A DNA stretch of 16,221 nt, from NCBI GenBank assembly GCA_964568885.1, contig CAZMSF010000023.1:1-16221 (forward strand), written 5' to 3'. Below the pieces are notes generated by a model. That model made no database searches, was not told the DNA's origin, and saw only the letters and a program-made list of their open reading frames with translations. Shown piece by piece: positions 1 to 6,026 of the stretch. Within the stretch, counting starts at the first letter, position 1; every line of letters begins with the position of its first letter. The position numbers and the translations under genes were made by a program. This stretch comes from JAUSNA01 sp964568885 (GTDB lineage Bacteria; Patescibacteriota; Microgenomatia; Levybacterales; GWA1-39-11).

Positions 1-38
1 AAATTTTCTGAATTCAGGGGCCGGTTAATATCCTCACT

Positions 39-86
39 ATAGTTATACGAAGTAAGCGTCGTTGTAAACATAGTTATACGAAGTAA
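39..86. repeat. Two-copy 17-bp direct repeat, 31-bp period
   Basis: The 17-mer ATAGTTATACGAAGTAA occurs at 39-55 and again, exactly, at 70-86. The 31-bp period is close to three helical turns, so both copies would face the same side of the DNA. A consensus DnaA box begins 28 bp after the second TTATACGAAG core. The core TTATACGAAGT resembles one arm of loxP, but there is no inverted partner or 8-bp spacer. The repeat is seen directly; a protein-binding (iteron-like) role is inference. Confidence 0.7.
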
Positions 87-101
87 AGTCTGTACACAGA
101 C

Positions 102-110
102 TTATCCACA
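102..110 (+). other. Consensus DnaA box
   Basis: TTATCCACA matches the canonical DnaA box exactly. It directly follows the short inverted repeat GTCTGT-AC-ACAGAC at 89-102 and the paired 17-bp repeats at 39-86. One perfect 9-mer in 16 kb can arise by chance, and I see no second perfect box nearby, so a replication or DnaA-regulatory role is only possible. Confidence 0.35.
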
Positions 111-205
111 TTTTATCTGGAAATTAGATTAGATTGATATATGTAGCTATTCTTTGCCTACTCAAACTCTAGGCCTGCATCAGAATATATCATTTTTGTT
201 ATAGG

Positions 206-234
206 TTGAAGAGCTTGACAGGATATGCTATACT
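206..234 (+). promoter_or_regulatory. Sigma70-type promoter of the small ORF at 243
   Basis: The -35 is TTGAAG (206-211), the spacer is exactly 17 bp, and the -10 is TATACT (229-234) with an extended TG element at 226-227. The expected transcription start, near 241, falls almost on the ATG at 243. The mRNA would therefore be leaderless or nearly so. Confidence 0.6.
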
Positions 235-242
235 TTCAAAGT

Positions 243-392
243 ATGAAACTATTTTCCTTCGCAACCAAAAATAGAAGCAAAAATACACGCCGCAAAAGGA
301 TTTTCTCAGATTATCAGCAAGAGTCAGTAAATACTTATGGAAGACAACAGCTTAAATCACTCATCGACAGAGGGCTTTCAGCCCAATGGTGA
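243..392 (+). CDS. Small basic protein, 49 aa, unrecognised
   Basis: This is a 49-codon ORF that begins MKLFSFATKNRSKNTRRKRI and ends GLSAQW-TGA. The N-terminal half is strongly basic (K/R-rich); the C-terminal half is predicted helical, around GRQQLKSLIDRG. There is no membrane segment or Cys motif. The case for a real gene rests on its position: an excellent 17-bp-spaced extended -10 promoter ends 8 nt before the ATG, with no intervening leader. The last codons lie in a GGGCT/AGCCC hairpin (372-384), and a series of stem-loops follows. I do not recognise the family. A nucleic-acid-binding small protein is a reasonable guess from composition only. It could also be a spurious ORF on a structured RNA. 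Confidence 0.45.
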   Translation: MKLFSFATKNRSKNTRRKRIFSDYQQESVNTYGRQQLKSLIDRGLSAQW

Positions 393-397
393 GTTTG

Positions 398-503
398 GTC
401 TTTTAAAACGGGTATAAGACTTTGCCCTTTGAGGGTAATGCTATCAGTTAAATTAAGTGCGGCTTGGTTCAAGCCTCACCTAAATCTTTCTTCAAAAGAA
501 AGA
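398..503 (+). other. Cluster of short hairpins downstream of the small ORF
   Basis: Four inverted repeats follow one another. They are GTCTT/AAGAC (398-402/416-420), TGCCCT/AGGGTA with one G-U pair (423-428/432-437), GTGcGGCTTG/CAAGCCtCAC with a GTT loop (457-466/470-479), and TCTTTCTT/AAGAAAGA with a CAA loop (485-492/496-503). The third is a strong stem of 9 pairs with one mismatch. The density of stems suggests a structured 3' untranslated region or an RNA element. No known RNA family is recognised. Confidence 0.4.
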
Positions 504-563
504 AAAAGAGCATCGCTTTCGCTACTCATAAATAAATCCAAGTACGAAAAGCAATGCTCTTTT
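504..563. terminator. Long stem-loop, probable intrinsic terminator
   Basis: AAAAGAGCAT (504-513) pairs perfectly with ATGCTCTTTT (554-563). After one mismatch (514/553) the stem continues with GCTTT/AAAGC (515-519/548-552), leaving a loop of about 28 nt. On the plus strand only CTCTTTT follows. On the minus strand the hairpin is followed by a longer U-rich tract (TTTTTCTTTCTTTT) and the 514/553 mismatch becomes a G-U pair. It may therefore end minus-strand transcripts coming from pyruvate kinase, or act in both directions. Confidence 0.5.
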
Positions 564-662
564 AACTGTTAGCTTTTAGTCTTTAGGCAGGGTAAGACTA
601 TGCTAGAATTCAAAATAGCAAATTTTACTCTCCCTTGTCAAGAAAAATCGATGAAGCAAATT

Positions 663-691
663 TTAACACTTTAGGTTGTTAAATGAATACT
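663..691 (+). promoter_or_regulatory. Possible promoter of the structured RNA at 716-868
   Basis: TTAACA (663-668, 5 of 6 to consensus) is separated by 17 bp from AATACT (686-691, 4 of 6). The expected start near 698 lies just before the closing helix of the predicted RNA. The -10 is weak, so this is tentative. Confidence 0.3.
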
Positions 692-715
692 TTTCACGTT
701 TTTTTTGAAGGCTTC

Positions 716-868
716 AATGGAGGAAGGAGAGATGCTCCATTCACTAACGAACATGTGAATGGAAGCTCCAGTGTTTATCTGTTTAAAGGAGTAGAAGAGT
801 TGGGCAGGCTTTTCTACTCCATTTAAGCCGAGAAGCATAGAGCTTTGTCAGGCTTTCTTTCCTCCATT
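716..868 (+). ncRNA. Candidate structured RNA: three hairpins closed by a 16-bp helix
   Basis: Positions 716-731 pair continuously with 853-868 (16 bp, two of them G-U). Inside are three hairpins. One is TCCATTCAC/GTGAATGGA (736-744/755-763), extended by two pairs across a bulge. The second is GGAGTAGAA/TTCTACTCC (788-796/812-820), extended to about 17 pairs across 783-826. The third is GAAGC/GCTTT (832-836/842-846). The G-U pairs at 726/858, 729/855, 797/811 and 832/846 are pairs only in plus-strand RNA, which favours that orientation. CTCCATT occurs three times (735, 817, 862) and each copy can pair with AATGGAG at 716-722, so alternative folds exist. There is no match to tmRNA, RNase P, SRP or 6S signatures that I know, and no convincing ORF. 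It could instead be the pyruvate kinase 3' untranslated region read on the other strand. Confidence 0.45.
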
Positions 869-946
869 AAAGTTTGTAACGCACACCCTTCTCTATTGAT
901 ATCTTTTTTTCAAGAGAACTTATCTCCGAGGAAAATTACAGGAATT

Positions 947-2407
947 TTATTGAATATTTTGAGGTGAGATAACCTTCAATGTCGAGACCCGGCCTTCAAC
1001 CATCCAGTTGTCTCCATACAGCAGAATGTAGTATTTCTCTTTGTCGAACAAATTATTCTTTTTGAGGTACTCTATTGCGTTTTTCATGTCATCCAACTTT
1101 ACCTGCTGACCTTTTTTAAATATGGTGGGCTGGACAAATGGAACGACACCGAAATTGGCTGTCAGACTATCTCTCACTTTCTCATTTGGTGCGAAAACAA
1201 ATATGGGAGCTTCCGCTCTATACCGGGAAAGCTTGCGGGCAGTTCTACCCTTCTCTGTAAACACCACAAAGCCACCAAAATTGAAGTTTTTTCTCTTGAA
1301 CTGTAGATAGAGGTTATACGCGGTATCACAAAGCATTTCTTCTGCATCTACGCTTATAAAATCGAATGTGCTTCTTGTGTCCCTCACCATCACATTTTTC
1401 TCATTAAAAACAATTGTCTTTTTCATGTAGCTAACAGCCTCAAGCGGATACTGACCTGCAGCGGATTCCTCGGATAACATAACCATGTCCGTAAGGTCAA
1501 AAACGGCATTTGCGATATCGGAAATCTCTGCCCTTGTCGGATATGGCCTTTCTATCATGCTGTGTATCATTTGTGTCGCAGTTATCACGGGGAATCCACG
1601 CTCAAGACATTTCTTAATCATGATCTTCTGATAATACGGTACCTGCTCAATTGGAAGTTCTACTCCCAGATCTCCCCGGGCAACCATTATTCCCTCGGAG
1701 GCATCAATCACTTCGTCCAAATTATCAATAGCGAGTTTTGTCTCTATCTTTGAGATGACACGAGCATCAAAACCTTCTTTCGCCATAAATTTTTTGAGGT
1801 CAAAAACGTCTTGAGCGGTTCTGACAAAAGAGAGCGCTACAAAATCAACCGGAGAGTCGGCAAATCCTCTAATTGCTTCTTTATCACGATTAGTTATTGC
1901 GGCCAAGGGGAAATAGACGCCGGGAACGTTGAGGGTTTTTCTTGTCTTAAGTGTCCCTTTTGAGTGAGCAACAAGCGTCACCTCATCTTTTGTGGCCTTT
2001 TCTACCTCGAATTGAAACTTTCCGTCATCGACAACTATTTTTTGTCCTTTCTCCATGTAGGAAAGAACCACATCATCTGTCAAGCAAAAATTATCATTCT
2101 CTTTGGACTGTTTTGAGATAATTAATTTGTCTCCTTTAGCAATAGCTACTTCATTGCTTTGAGGAGTAATAAGCCTGATTTCGGGTCCCTGAAGGTCGAT
2201 AAGGGTTCCTATTGCTCTATTCATTTTCTTTGCGATCCCCTTAACAAGCGCGATTTTTTCTTTGTGCCATGAAAGTTCGTTATGCTTTAAATTAAAACGG
2301 AAAACGTCTACTCCAATATCGATAAGTTTTTTTATCATTTCAGGGCTATCCGAGGATGGCCCTATTGTTGCGATAATCTTTGTAAATTCTCCTGTATTTT
2401 TACTCAT
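947..2407 (-). CDS. pyk: Pyruvate kinase
   Basis: Pyruvate kinase transfers phosphate from phosphoenolpyruvate to ADP and is the last step of glycolysis in the cytoplasm. From the ATG the protein has 486 aa, normal for the family. Visible motifs are the ATIGPSS start of the barrel, DLQGPEIR (substrate/cation loop), the VISKIET catalytic-lysine signature, MVARGDLGVE (Mg2+ site), ATQMIHSMI...PTRAEISDIANAV, and the C-terminal regulatory-type domain (GRTARKLSRYRAEAPIFVFAP). Two positions differ from the textbook. RLNFSHG is here RFNLKHN, with Lys for the K+-coordinating Ser, and LDTKGPEIRT is here IDLQGPEIRL. An upstream in-frame TTG at 2450-2452 would add 15 residues and coincides with the predicted transcription start. 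I chose the ATG because homologues begin a few residues before TKI-ATIGP. Enolase and phosphoglycerate mutase lie 6 kb away on the other strand. Confidence 0.95.
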   Translation of the reverse strand: MSKNTGEFTKIIATIGPSSDSPEMIKKLIDIGVDVFRFNLKHNELSWHKEKIALVKGIAKKMNRAIGTLIDLQGPEIRLITPQSNEVAIAKGDKLIISKQSKENDNFCLTDDVVLSYMEKGQKIVVDDGKFQFEVEKATKDEVTLVAHSKGTLKTRKTLNVPGVYFPLAAITNRDKEAIRGFADSPVDFVALSFVRTAQDVFDLKKFMAKEGFDARVISKIETKLAIDNLDEVIDASEGIMVARGDLGVELPIEQVPYYQKIMIKKCLERGFPVITATQMIHSMIERPYPTRAEISDIANAVFDLTDMVMLSEESAAGQYPLEAVSYMKKTIVFNEKNVMVRDTRSTFDFISVDAEEMLCDTAYNLYLQFKRKNFNFGGFVVFTEKGRTARKLSRYRAEAPIFVFAPNEKVRDSLTANFGVVPFVQPTIFKKGQQVKLDDMKNAIEYLKKNNLFDKEKYYILLYGDNWMVEGRVSTLKVISPQNIQ

Positions 2408-2415
2408 ATGTTTTT

Positions 2416-2433
2416 TGCCGTAAAAAAACGGCA
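2416..2433 (-). promoter_or_regulatory. Hairpin just upstream of the pyk ATG
   Basis: On the transcribed strand TGCCGT-TTTTTT-ACGGCA forms a 6-bp stem with a 6-nt loop, ending 8 nt before the pyk ATG. It lies between the predicted transcription start (2452) and that ATG, where a ribosome-binding site would normally be. No Shine-Dalgarno sequence is visible there. It could influence which start is used. If the TTG at 2452 is the real start, the hairpin is simply coding. Confidence 0.35.
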
Positions 2434-2458
2434 TACGTAATGATACCGTCAATCAGAT

Positions 2459-2487
2459 ATTGTAGTATAAAAACACTTCTTTGTGAA
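2459..2487 (-). promoter_or_regulatory. Promoter of pyk
   Basis: Read on the minus strand: TTCACA (2482-2487, 5 of 6), a 17-bp spacer, then TACAAT (2459-2464, 5 of 6). The predicted start is at about 2452, which is the first base of an in-frame TTG. It lies in the 48-bp gap after the PIN-TRAM gene, so pyk can be transcribed independently. Confidence 0.55.
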
Positions 2488-2500
2488 GACCTTTCAAGTA

Positions 2501-3292
2501 CTAAATCACTATTTTTCCAAAGAATATTCTCCCAACATCTGTCTGAATAACCCGGGATATCAATACTTTCACGGTCTGATCAATCAAGTCCTCACCCTCC
2601 TCTACCACAACCATCGTTCCATCGGGCAGATACCCAACCCCTTGCCTCTCCCCTTTCCCCTTTTGAATGACCTTGATAAAAAATGCCTCACCGGGAAGAG
2701 CCGTAGTCTTGAGCACATTTGCCATCTCATACATATCAATAGCGGTGACATTTGAAATTTGGGCTTTCTTTGAGAGATTGAAGTCGCATGTGATAATCTT
2801 TCCTTTCGTTTTCTTTGCCGCCTCGATAATGCGCTCGTCGACCGCCTTTTTTATATTCGAATCATCGTATGTCTCAAATTTAATATTCTTTTCTTTCCGT
2901 AGTTTTTCAAGAAGCGTCAAACCTCGTCTCCCCCTCTCCTTCTTTACTTCGTCTTTTGAATCTGCAATGTGTTTTAGCTCATCCAAAACGCCATCAATTG
3001 CCACAAAGGTACCGGTAAAAACTCCAAGATGGATAAGATCAAAAACTCTCGCGTCAATGATTGCCGAAGTATCGAGAAATAATGGGTTATCGAGTTTCTT
3101 CTCAACCTTATTTTCTCCCCGCTTCAGTTGTTTTGCGACAATATTCCCTACTTCTTCGGCAATTTGAGAGACTACTCTTTGCGGCAAAAGTATACCATCA
3201 AGCAGCCTATTTGCTTCGTGAGCAGCCTGTGGGGCTTTTGTTTTTTTTACCTCTTTTTTCTCTTTTTTTATTGCTGATTTTTTTGCTGGCAT
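2501..3292 (-). CDS. PIN-TRAM domain protein, YacL-like, without membrane segments
   Basis: The 263-aa protein has three parts. The N-terminal tail is very Lys-rich (residues 1-20), followed by a helical segment. A PIN nuclease-like domain spans about 70-190, with the acidic residues expected of the fold: D74 and D80 in LDTSAIIDAR, E105 in DELKHIADS and D170 in TCDFNLSKK. A C-terminal TRAM domain (about 197-262, LPGEAFFIKVIQKGKG...VVVEEGEDLIDQTV) probably binds RNA. The PIN-to-TRAM part matches Bacillus YacL closely, including the GRRGL stretch. YacL has N-terminal transmembrane helices; this protein has none and would be cytoplasmic. The gene lies 47 bp after radA and is probably cotranscribed with it, echoing the Firmicute order radA-disA-yacL but without disA. 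Its cellular substrate is unknown. I see no strong ribosome-binding site. Confidence 0.85.
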   Translation of the reverse strand: MPAKKSAIKKEKKEVKKTKAPQAAHEANRLLDGILLPQRVVSQIAEEVGNIVAKQLKRGENKVEKKLDNPLFLDTSAIIDARVFDLIHLGVFTGTFVAIDGVLDELKHIADSKDEVKKERGRRGLTLLEKLRKEKNIKFETYDDSNIKKAVDERIIEAAKKTKGKIITCDFNLSKKAQISNVTAIDMYEMANVLKTTALPGEAFFIKVIQKGKGERQGVGYLPDGTMVVVEEGEDLIDQTVKVLISRVIQTDVGRIFFGKIVI

Positions 3293-3339
3293 ATCGTATT
3301 TTCTTATTTCCGCCTTAAAATATGCTGAACCCGCATTTC

Positions 3340-4692
3340 CTATTTCTTGCGCATCGTCAAGTTGAGCGCATCTTTAAGGTACGGTGCCTCGTTATAAGTT
3401 ATTACGTTTTTATATCCGAATTTCTTCGCCTCTTTCACTCTCTTTTCAAGGCTAATGACTCCTTTCGTTTCACCCAAAAGCCCAACTTCGGCAATTGCGA
3501 CAACCTGGGAAAGAGCGACACTTTTAATGCTTGAGGCTATTGCAAGACAAATTGCTAAGTCTGAGGCGGTTTCGGTAATCTTCAACCCACCTACCACATT
3601 TACAAAAACGTCGTACTTATCAGCATTTATTGTACCATGGCGCTGAAGAACAGCCAAGAGAAGCTCGAGCCTTCTGTCGGCAATGCCCTGCGCAACTCTT
3701 CTCGGAAAAGCAAGATTTGAAGGAACAGTCAACGCCTGTACTTCGATAAGAAGAGGCCGTGAGCCCTCCATGGTGATAGTGATGCAGGACCCGGGCACAT
3801 TTTTGCTTGAAGCTCCCAAGAAAAAATCCTTTACGTTGGTAATTTCAACTAACCCTTTTTCTTCCATGACAAATATTCCTACTTCACTTGTATCTCCAAA
3901 TCTGTTTTTTAGCGAGCGAAGTATCCGTGTTCCGGTAAGTGATTCTCCTTCAAGATACAAAACGCAATCAACCATATGCGCCAATAATTGAGGTCCTGCA
4001 ATTGTCCCCTCCTTCGTTACATGGCCAATAAAAAATACCGGGGTGTGAGTGCTCTTTGCGTAATTCACAAGCTTTAATGTGCTATACCGAAGTTGTGGGA
4101 GAGATCCGGGAAATCCTGTTGCTTCGTTGGACGCGACCGTCTGAATCGAATCGATAATCAAAAGGTCCACTTTATGCTTCTCTGCTGTTGCAACAGCCTG
4201 ATCAATATCTGTGCTCGAAAGTAAATATAAATCCTCATTTGATATTCCATTACTACTTGCTATTCTTTCCGCTCGAATCTTAATTTGTGATTCGCTCTCC
4301 TCTCCCGAGACATACAAGACTTTCTTCTTATTCTTTGCAATTTGTAGTGCAATCTGTAGCATTATCGTGGACTTTCCGATTCCCGGATCACCGGACAAAA
4401 GAATCACTTCTCCGGGGACTATTCCCTGGTGCGTTTCTTTTCCTCCTAACACCCTATCAAATTCCGAAATCGTAGTAGTGATGCGTAAAAGTTCACTGCT
4501 TTTGACTTGACCTATCTTTTGAAGATTTTCTACCGGCTGCAGTTGTGCGACTCCGCCCCCGAGTCCTTTTTTTGGCTTATCCGGAAGTGTCATCTCCTGA
4601 AACGTATTCCAACTCTGACAAGAAGGACATAAACCTAACCATTTTGAGCTTTCATTACCGCAATTGTTGCATACAAATATTTTCTTTACCAT
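3340..4692 (-). CDS. radA: DNA repair protein RadA
   Basis: RadA is a RecA-like ATPase and branch-migration helicase acting in recombinational repair. At 450 aa it has the usual family length and the full domain order: a four-Cys zinc finger (C8, C11, C22, C25), a RecA-type ATPase core with Walker A GDPGIGKST at 101-109 and Walker B LLIIDSIQT at about 177-185, the RadA-specific KNRFG motif at 262-266, and a C-terminal Lon-protease-like domain from about 300 (including VVGGLKITETASDLA and AEVGLLGETKG). The ATG start is supported by the zinc finger beginning at residue 8 and by AGGGA 7 nt upstream. It has its own promoter candidate and is followed 47 bp later by the PIN-TRAM gene. Nothing appears degenerate. 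Confidence 0.97.
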   Translation of the reverse strand: MVKKIFVCNNCGNESSKWLGLCPSCQSWNTFQEMTLPDKPKKGLGGGVAQLQPVENLQKIGQVKSSELLRITTTISEFDRVLGGKETHQGIVPGEVILLSGDPGIGKSTIMLQIALQIAKNKKKVLYVSGEESESQIKIRAERIASSNGISNEDLYLLSSTDIDQAVATAEKHKVDLLIIDSIQTVASNEATGFPGSLPQLRYSTLKLVNYAKSTHTPVFFIGHVTKEGTIAGPQLLAHMVDCVLYLEGESLTGTRILRSLKNRFGDTSEVGIFVMEEKGLVEITNVKDFFLGASSKNVPGSCITITMEGSRPLLIEVQALTVPSNLAFPRRVAQGIADRRLELLLAVLQRHGTINADKYDVFVNVVGGLKITETASDLAICLAIASSIKSVALSQVVAIAEVGLLGETKGVISLEKRVKEAKKFGYKNVITYNEAPYLKDALNLTMRKK

Positions 4693-4732
4693 GATAAATT
4701 CCCTGTAAATTCTCTTATCCTTTTACTCTTAC

Positions 4733-4761
4733 ATGATATCTATGCAGATTAAGAATAGCAA
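4733..4761 (-). promoter_or_regulatory. Promoter candidate for radA
   Basis: Read on the minus strand: TTGCTA (4756-4761, 4 of 6), a 17-bp spacer, then TATCAT (4733-4738, 5 of 6). The predicted start near 4726 gives a leader of about 34 nt carrying AGGGA (4700-4704), 7 nt before the ATG. This is a conventional leader, unlike several other genes here. Confidence 0.45.
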
Positions 4762-4807
4762 AAGAATACTGTTAAAACCAGGCTCGAATGTACTGGGCAG
4801 GGGTTAC

Positions 4808-5914
4808 TTAACGATATGTAATGACTTTCGTCTTGAGAACGGGAGAAACAAGAACAAGCCGCTTCTTATCATCAAATCCGGTAACTTCGACTTCGACAGA
4901 TTCGTCGATTTTATATTCCGTGCCTGTTGGGATTTTACTTGAGGCAATAAAACCCGTAACGCCCTTCTCAAGAGTAAGTGTAATTCCTTTTGATTTGACG
5001 TCAGATACAATACCCTTAACCGTCTCTTCAAGCTTATATTTCTTCTTTACATCTTCAAATGTGTCTTTCTCCAACCTCTTCAGAGAGAGATTAACTCTCT
5101 TATTTTCGGAGTCTACTCCAATAACTTGTGTTTCGAGTGATTCTCCAATTTTATACTTCGACTCAAGTCCTTCTACCCTCTGGTGTGATACCTCTGAAAT
5201 ATGTATAAATCCTTCAATCAAAATTCCATCTTTAGGCGATATTTCAAGGTAAATTCCATATGGCGTTACAAGCGTAACGACTCCTTTTATAACAGCATCC
5301 CTCTTTAAATACTTCTCGATTTCCGAAGCATTCATTAGGTAATGAGTCGCCTTCTGGGATACAATAACCCTCTTTTTTTCACGGTCAAATTCAATGACTT
5401 TCACTTCTACGCTATCGCCTTGATTGAGTCTGCCTTCCATCAATTGAGAGTTAGGCAAGAATCCCTTAATTCCCCCATCGGTTTCGATAAAATATCCTCC
5501 ACGTGTGACCTCAAGAATGTGGGCGGTCAGTGTTGTGTCGGCTTTAAAAACCGTTTCAAGTGCACCATAGACCTTCTCCTCAAGCATTCGTCTTAAAGAA
5601 AGGACTGGAAATCCTTCTTCGGATTCGGGTGAAATAACGCTTGCAGTAACTTTATCGCCCACTTTAAGAAGCCCTAAAAGGTTCTCAAGGTTCTGTTTGT
5701 CGTACTCGATAACTAACGCATCCGACTTATAGCCTATATCAAGAAGTATTTCCTTTGGGGTTAATTTCTTGACCGTTCCTGTAACCATATCCCCTCTTTT
5801 TAGGGCGTTAAACGATGAAGACTGCCGAGCCATCAGCTCAGCCATAGAGGTAGCTTTCCCTTTCCCGGAAGAAATAGGCAAGCTTTGCTTAGTAGTAGAT
5901 GTCGAATTTGCCAC
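4808..5914 (-). CDS. rpsA: S1 RNA-binding domain protein, ribosomal protein S1-like
   Basis: Bacterial S1 helps the 30S subunit bind and unwind mRNA. This 368-aa protein carries four S1 (OB-fold) repeats, at about 38-108, 124-188, 205-280 and 295-358. They are recognisable from recurring G-x-V-x-x-V...G-x-x-G-F-(I/L)...VxVxGxDxxxxRxxLS patterns; the third, GVVTLVTPYGIYLEI...EGFIHISEVS, is the most canonical. Escherichia coli S1 has six repeats and 557 aa, so this is a short version of the kind common in reduced or Gram-positive lineages. The N-terminal 35 residues are Ser/Thr-rich and probably disordered. The start is GTG (5912-5914), with AAAGGA about 10 nt upstream. It is transcribed divergently from the unknown gene at 6027 across 112 bp, and radA follows after 115 bp. 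The symbol is given by domain content; a non-ribosomal S1-repeat protein cannot be excluded. Confidence 0.85.
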   Translation of the reverse strand: MANSTSTTKQSLPISSGKGKATSMAELMARQSSSFNALKRGDMVTGTVKKLTPKEILLDIGYKSDALVIEYDKQNLENLLGLLKVGDKVTASVISPESEEGFPVLSLRRMLEEKVYGALETVFKADTTLTAHILEVTRGGYFIETDGGIKGFLPNSQLMEGRLNQGDSVEVKVIEFDREKKRVIVSQKATHYLMNASEIEKYLKRDAVIKGVVTLVTPYGIYLEISPKDGILIEGFIHISEVSHQRVEGLESKYKIGESLETQVIGVDSENKRVNLSLKRLEKDTFEDVKKKYKLEETVKGIVSDVKSKGITLTLEKGVTGFIASSKIPTGTEYKIDESVEVEVTGFDDKKRLVLVSPVLKTKVITYR

Positions 5915-5931
5915 TCAAATTATTTCCTTTC

Positions 5932-5937
5932 ATTATC
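5932..5937 (-). promoter_or_regulatory. Possible -10 box of the rpsA-like gene
   Basis: On the minus strand GATAAT (5 of 6) lies 17 nt before the GTG start. I see no good -35 at 16-18 bp. AAAGGA lies between the box and the start codon. Confidence 0.25.
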
Positions 5938-5988
5938 AGATAGGCCATTTTACCATAAAAAGCACACAAATACAAAGAAATTTCATCA

Positions 5989-6017
5989 TTGAATGAGATA
6001 AATCCCACTGGTATACT
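5989..6017 (+). promoter_or_regulatory. Promoter of the unknown gene at 6027
   Basis: TTGAAT (5989-5994), an exact 17-bp spacer, then TATACT (6012-6017) with an extended TG element (6009-6010). The same -35 hexamer and spacer occur in the enolase promoter. The predicted start is near 6024, three bases before the GTG start codon, so the mRNA is essentially leaderless. Confidence 0.6.
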
Positions 6018-6026
6018 AGCAAGAAG

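Noticed and set aside
43..86. loxP-like half sites (TTATACGAAGT) suggesting vector or library-linker contamination
   Set aside because: Both copies are in the same orientation, lack the inverted partner and 8-bp spacer, and diverge from loxP after the shared core. They are more simply a natural direct repeat.
39..86. CRISPR array
   Set aside because: Only two repeat units of 17 bp with a 14-bp spacer, no further copies and no cas genes.
457..479. tRNA T-arm (GGTTCAAGCC)
   Set aside because: The surrounding sequence gives a 9-pair hairpin with a 3-nt loop, not a 5-bp stem with a 7-nt loop. No acceptor, D or anticodon arms can be formed around it.
716..868. tmRNA, RNase P, SRP or 6S RNA
   Set aside because: I find none of the conserved sequence signatures of these RNAs in either strand. 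The shape is a three-hairpin junction that fits none of them.
2667..3167. 166-codon plus-strand ORF
   Set aside because: It lies wholly antisense to the PIN-TRAM gene, whose domain match is clear. Composition is that of a shadow frame, with no promoter or ribosome-binding site.
4821..5252. 143-codon plus-strand ORF
   Set aside because: Antisense to the S1-repeat gene and Ser/Thr-rich, as expected from reading that gene backwards. No independent support.
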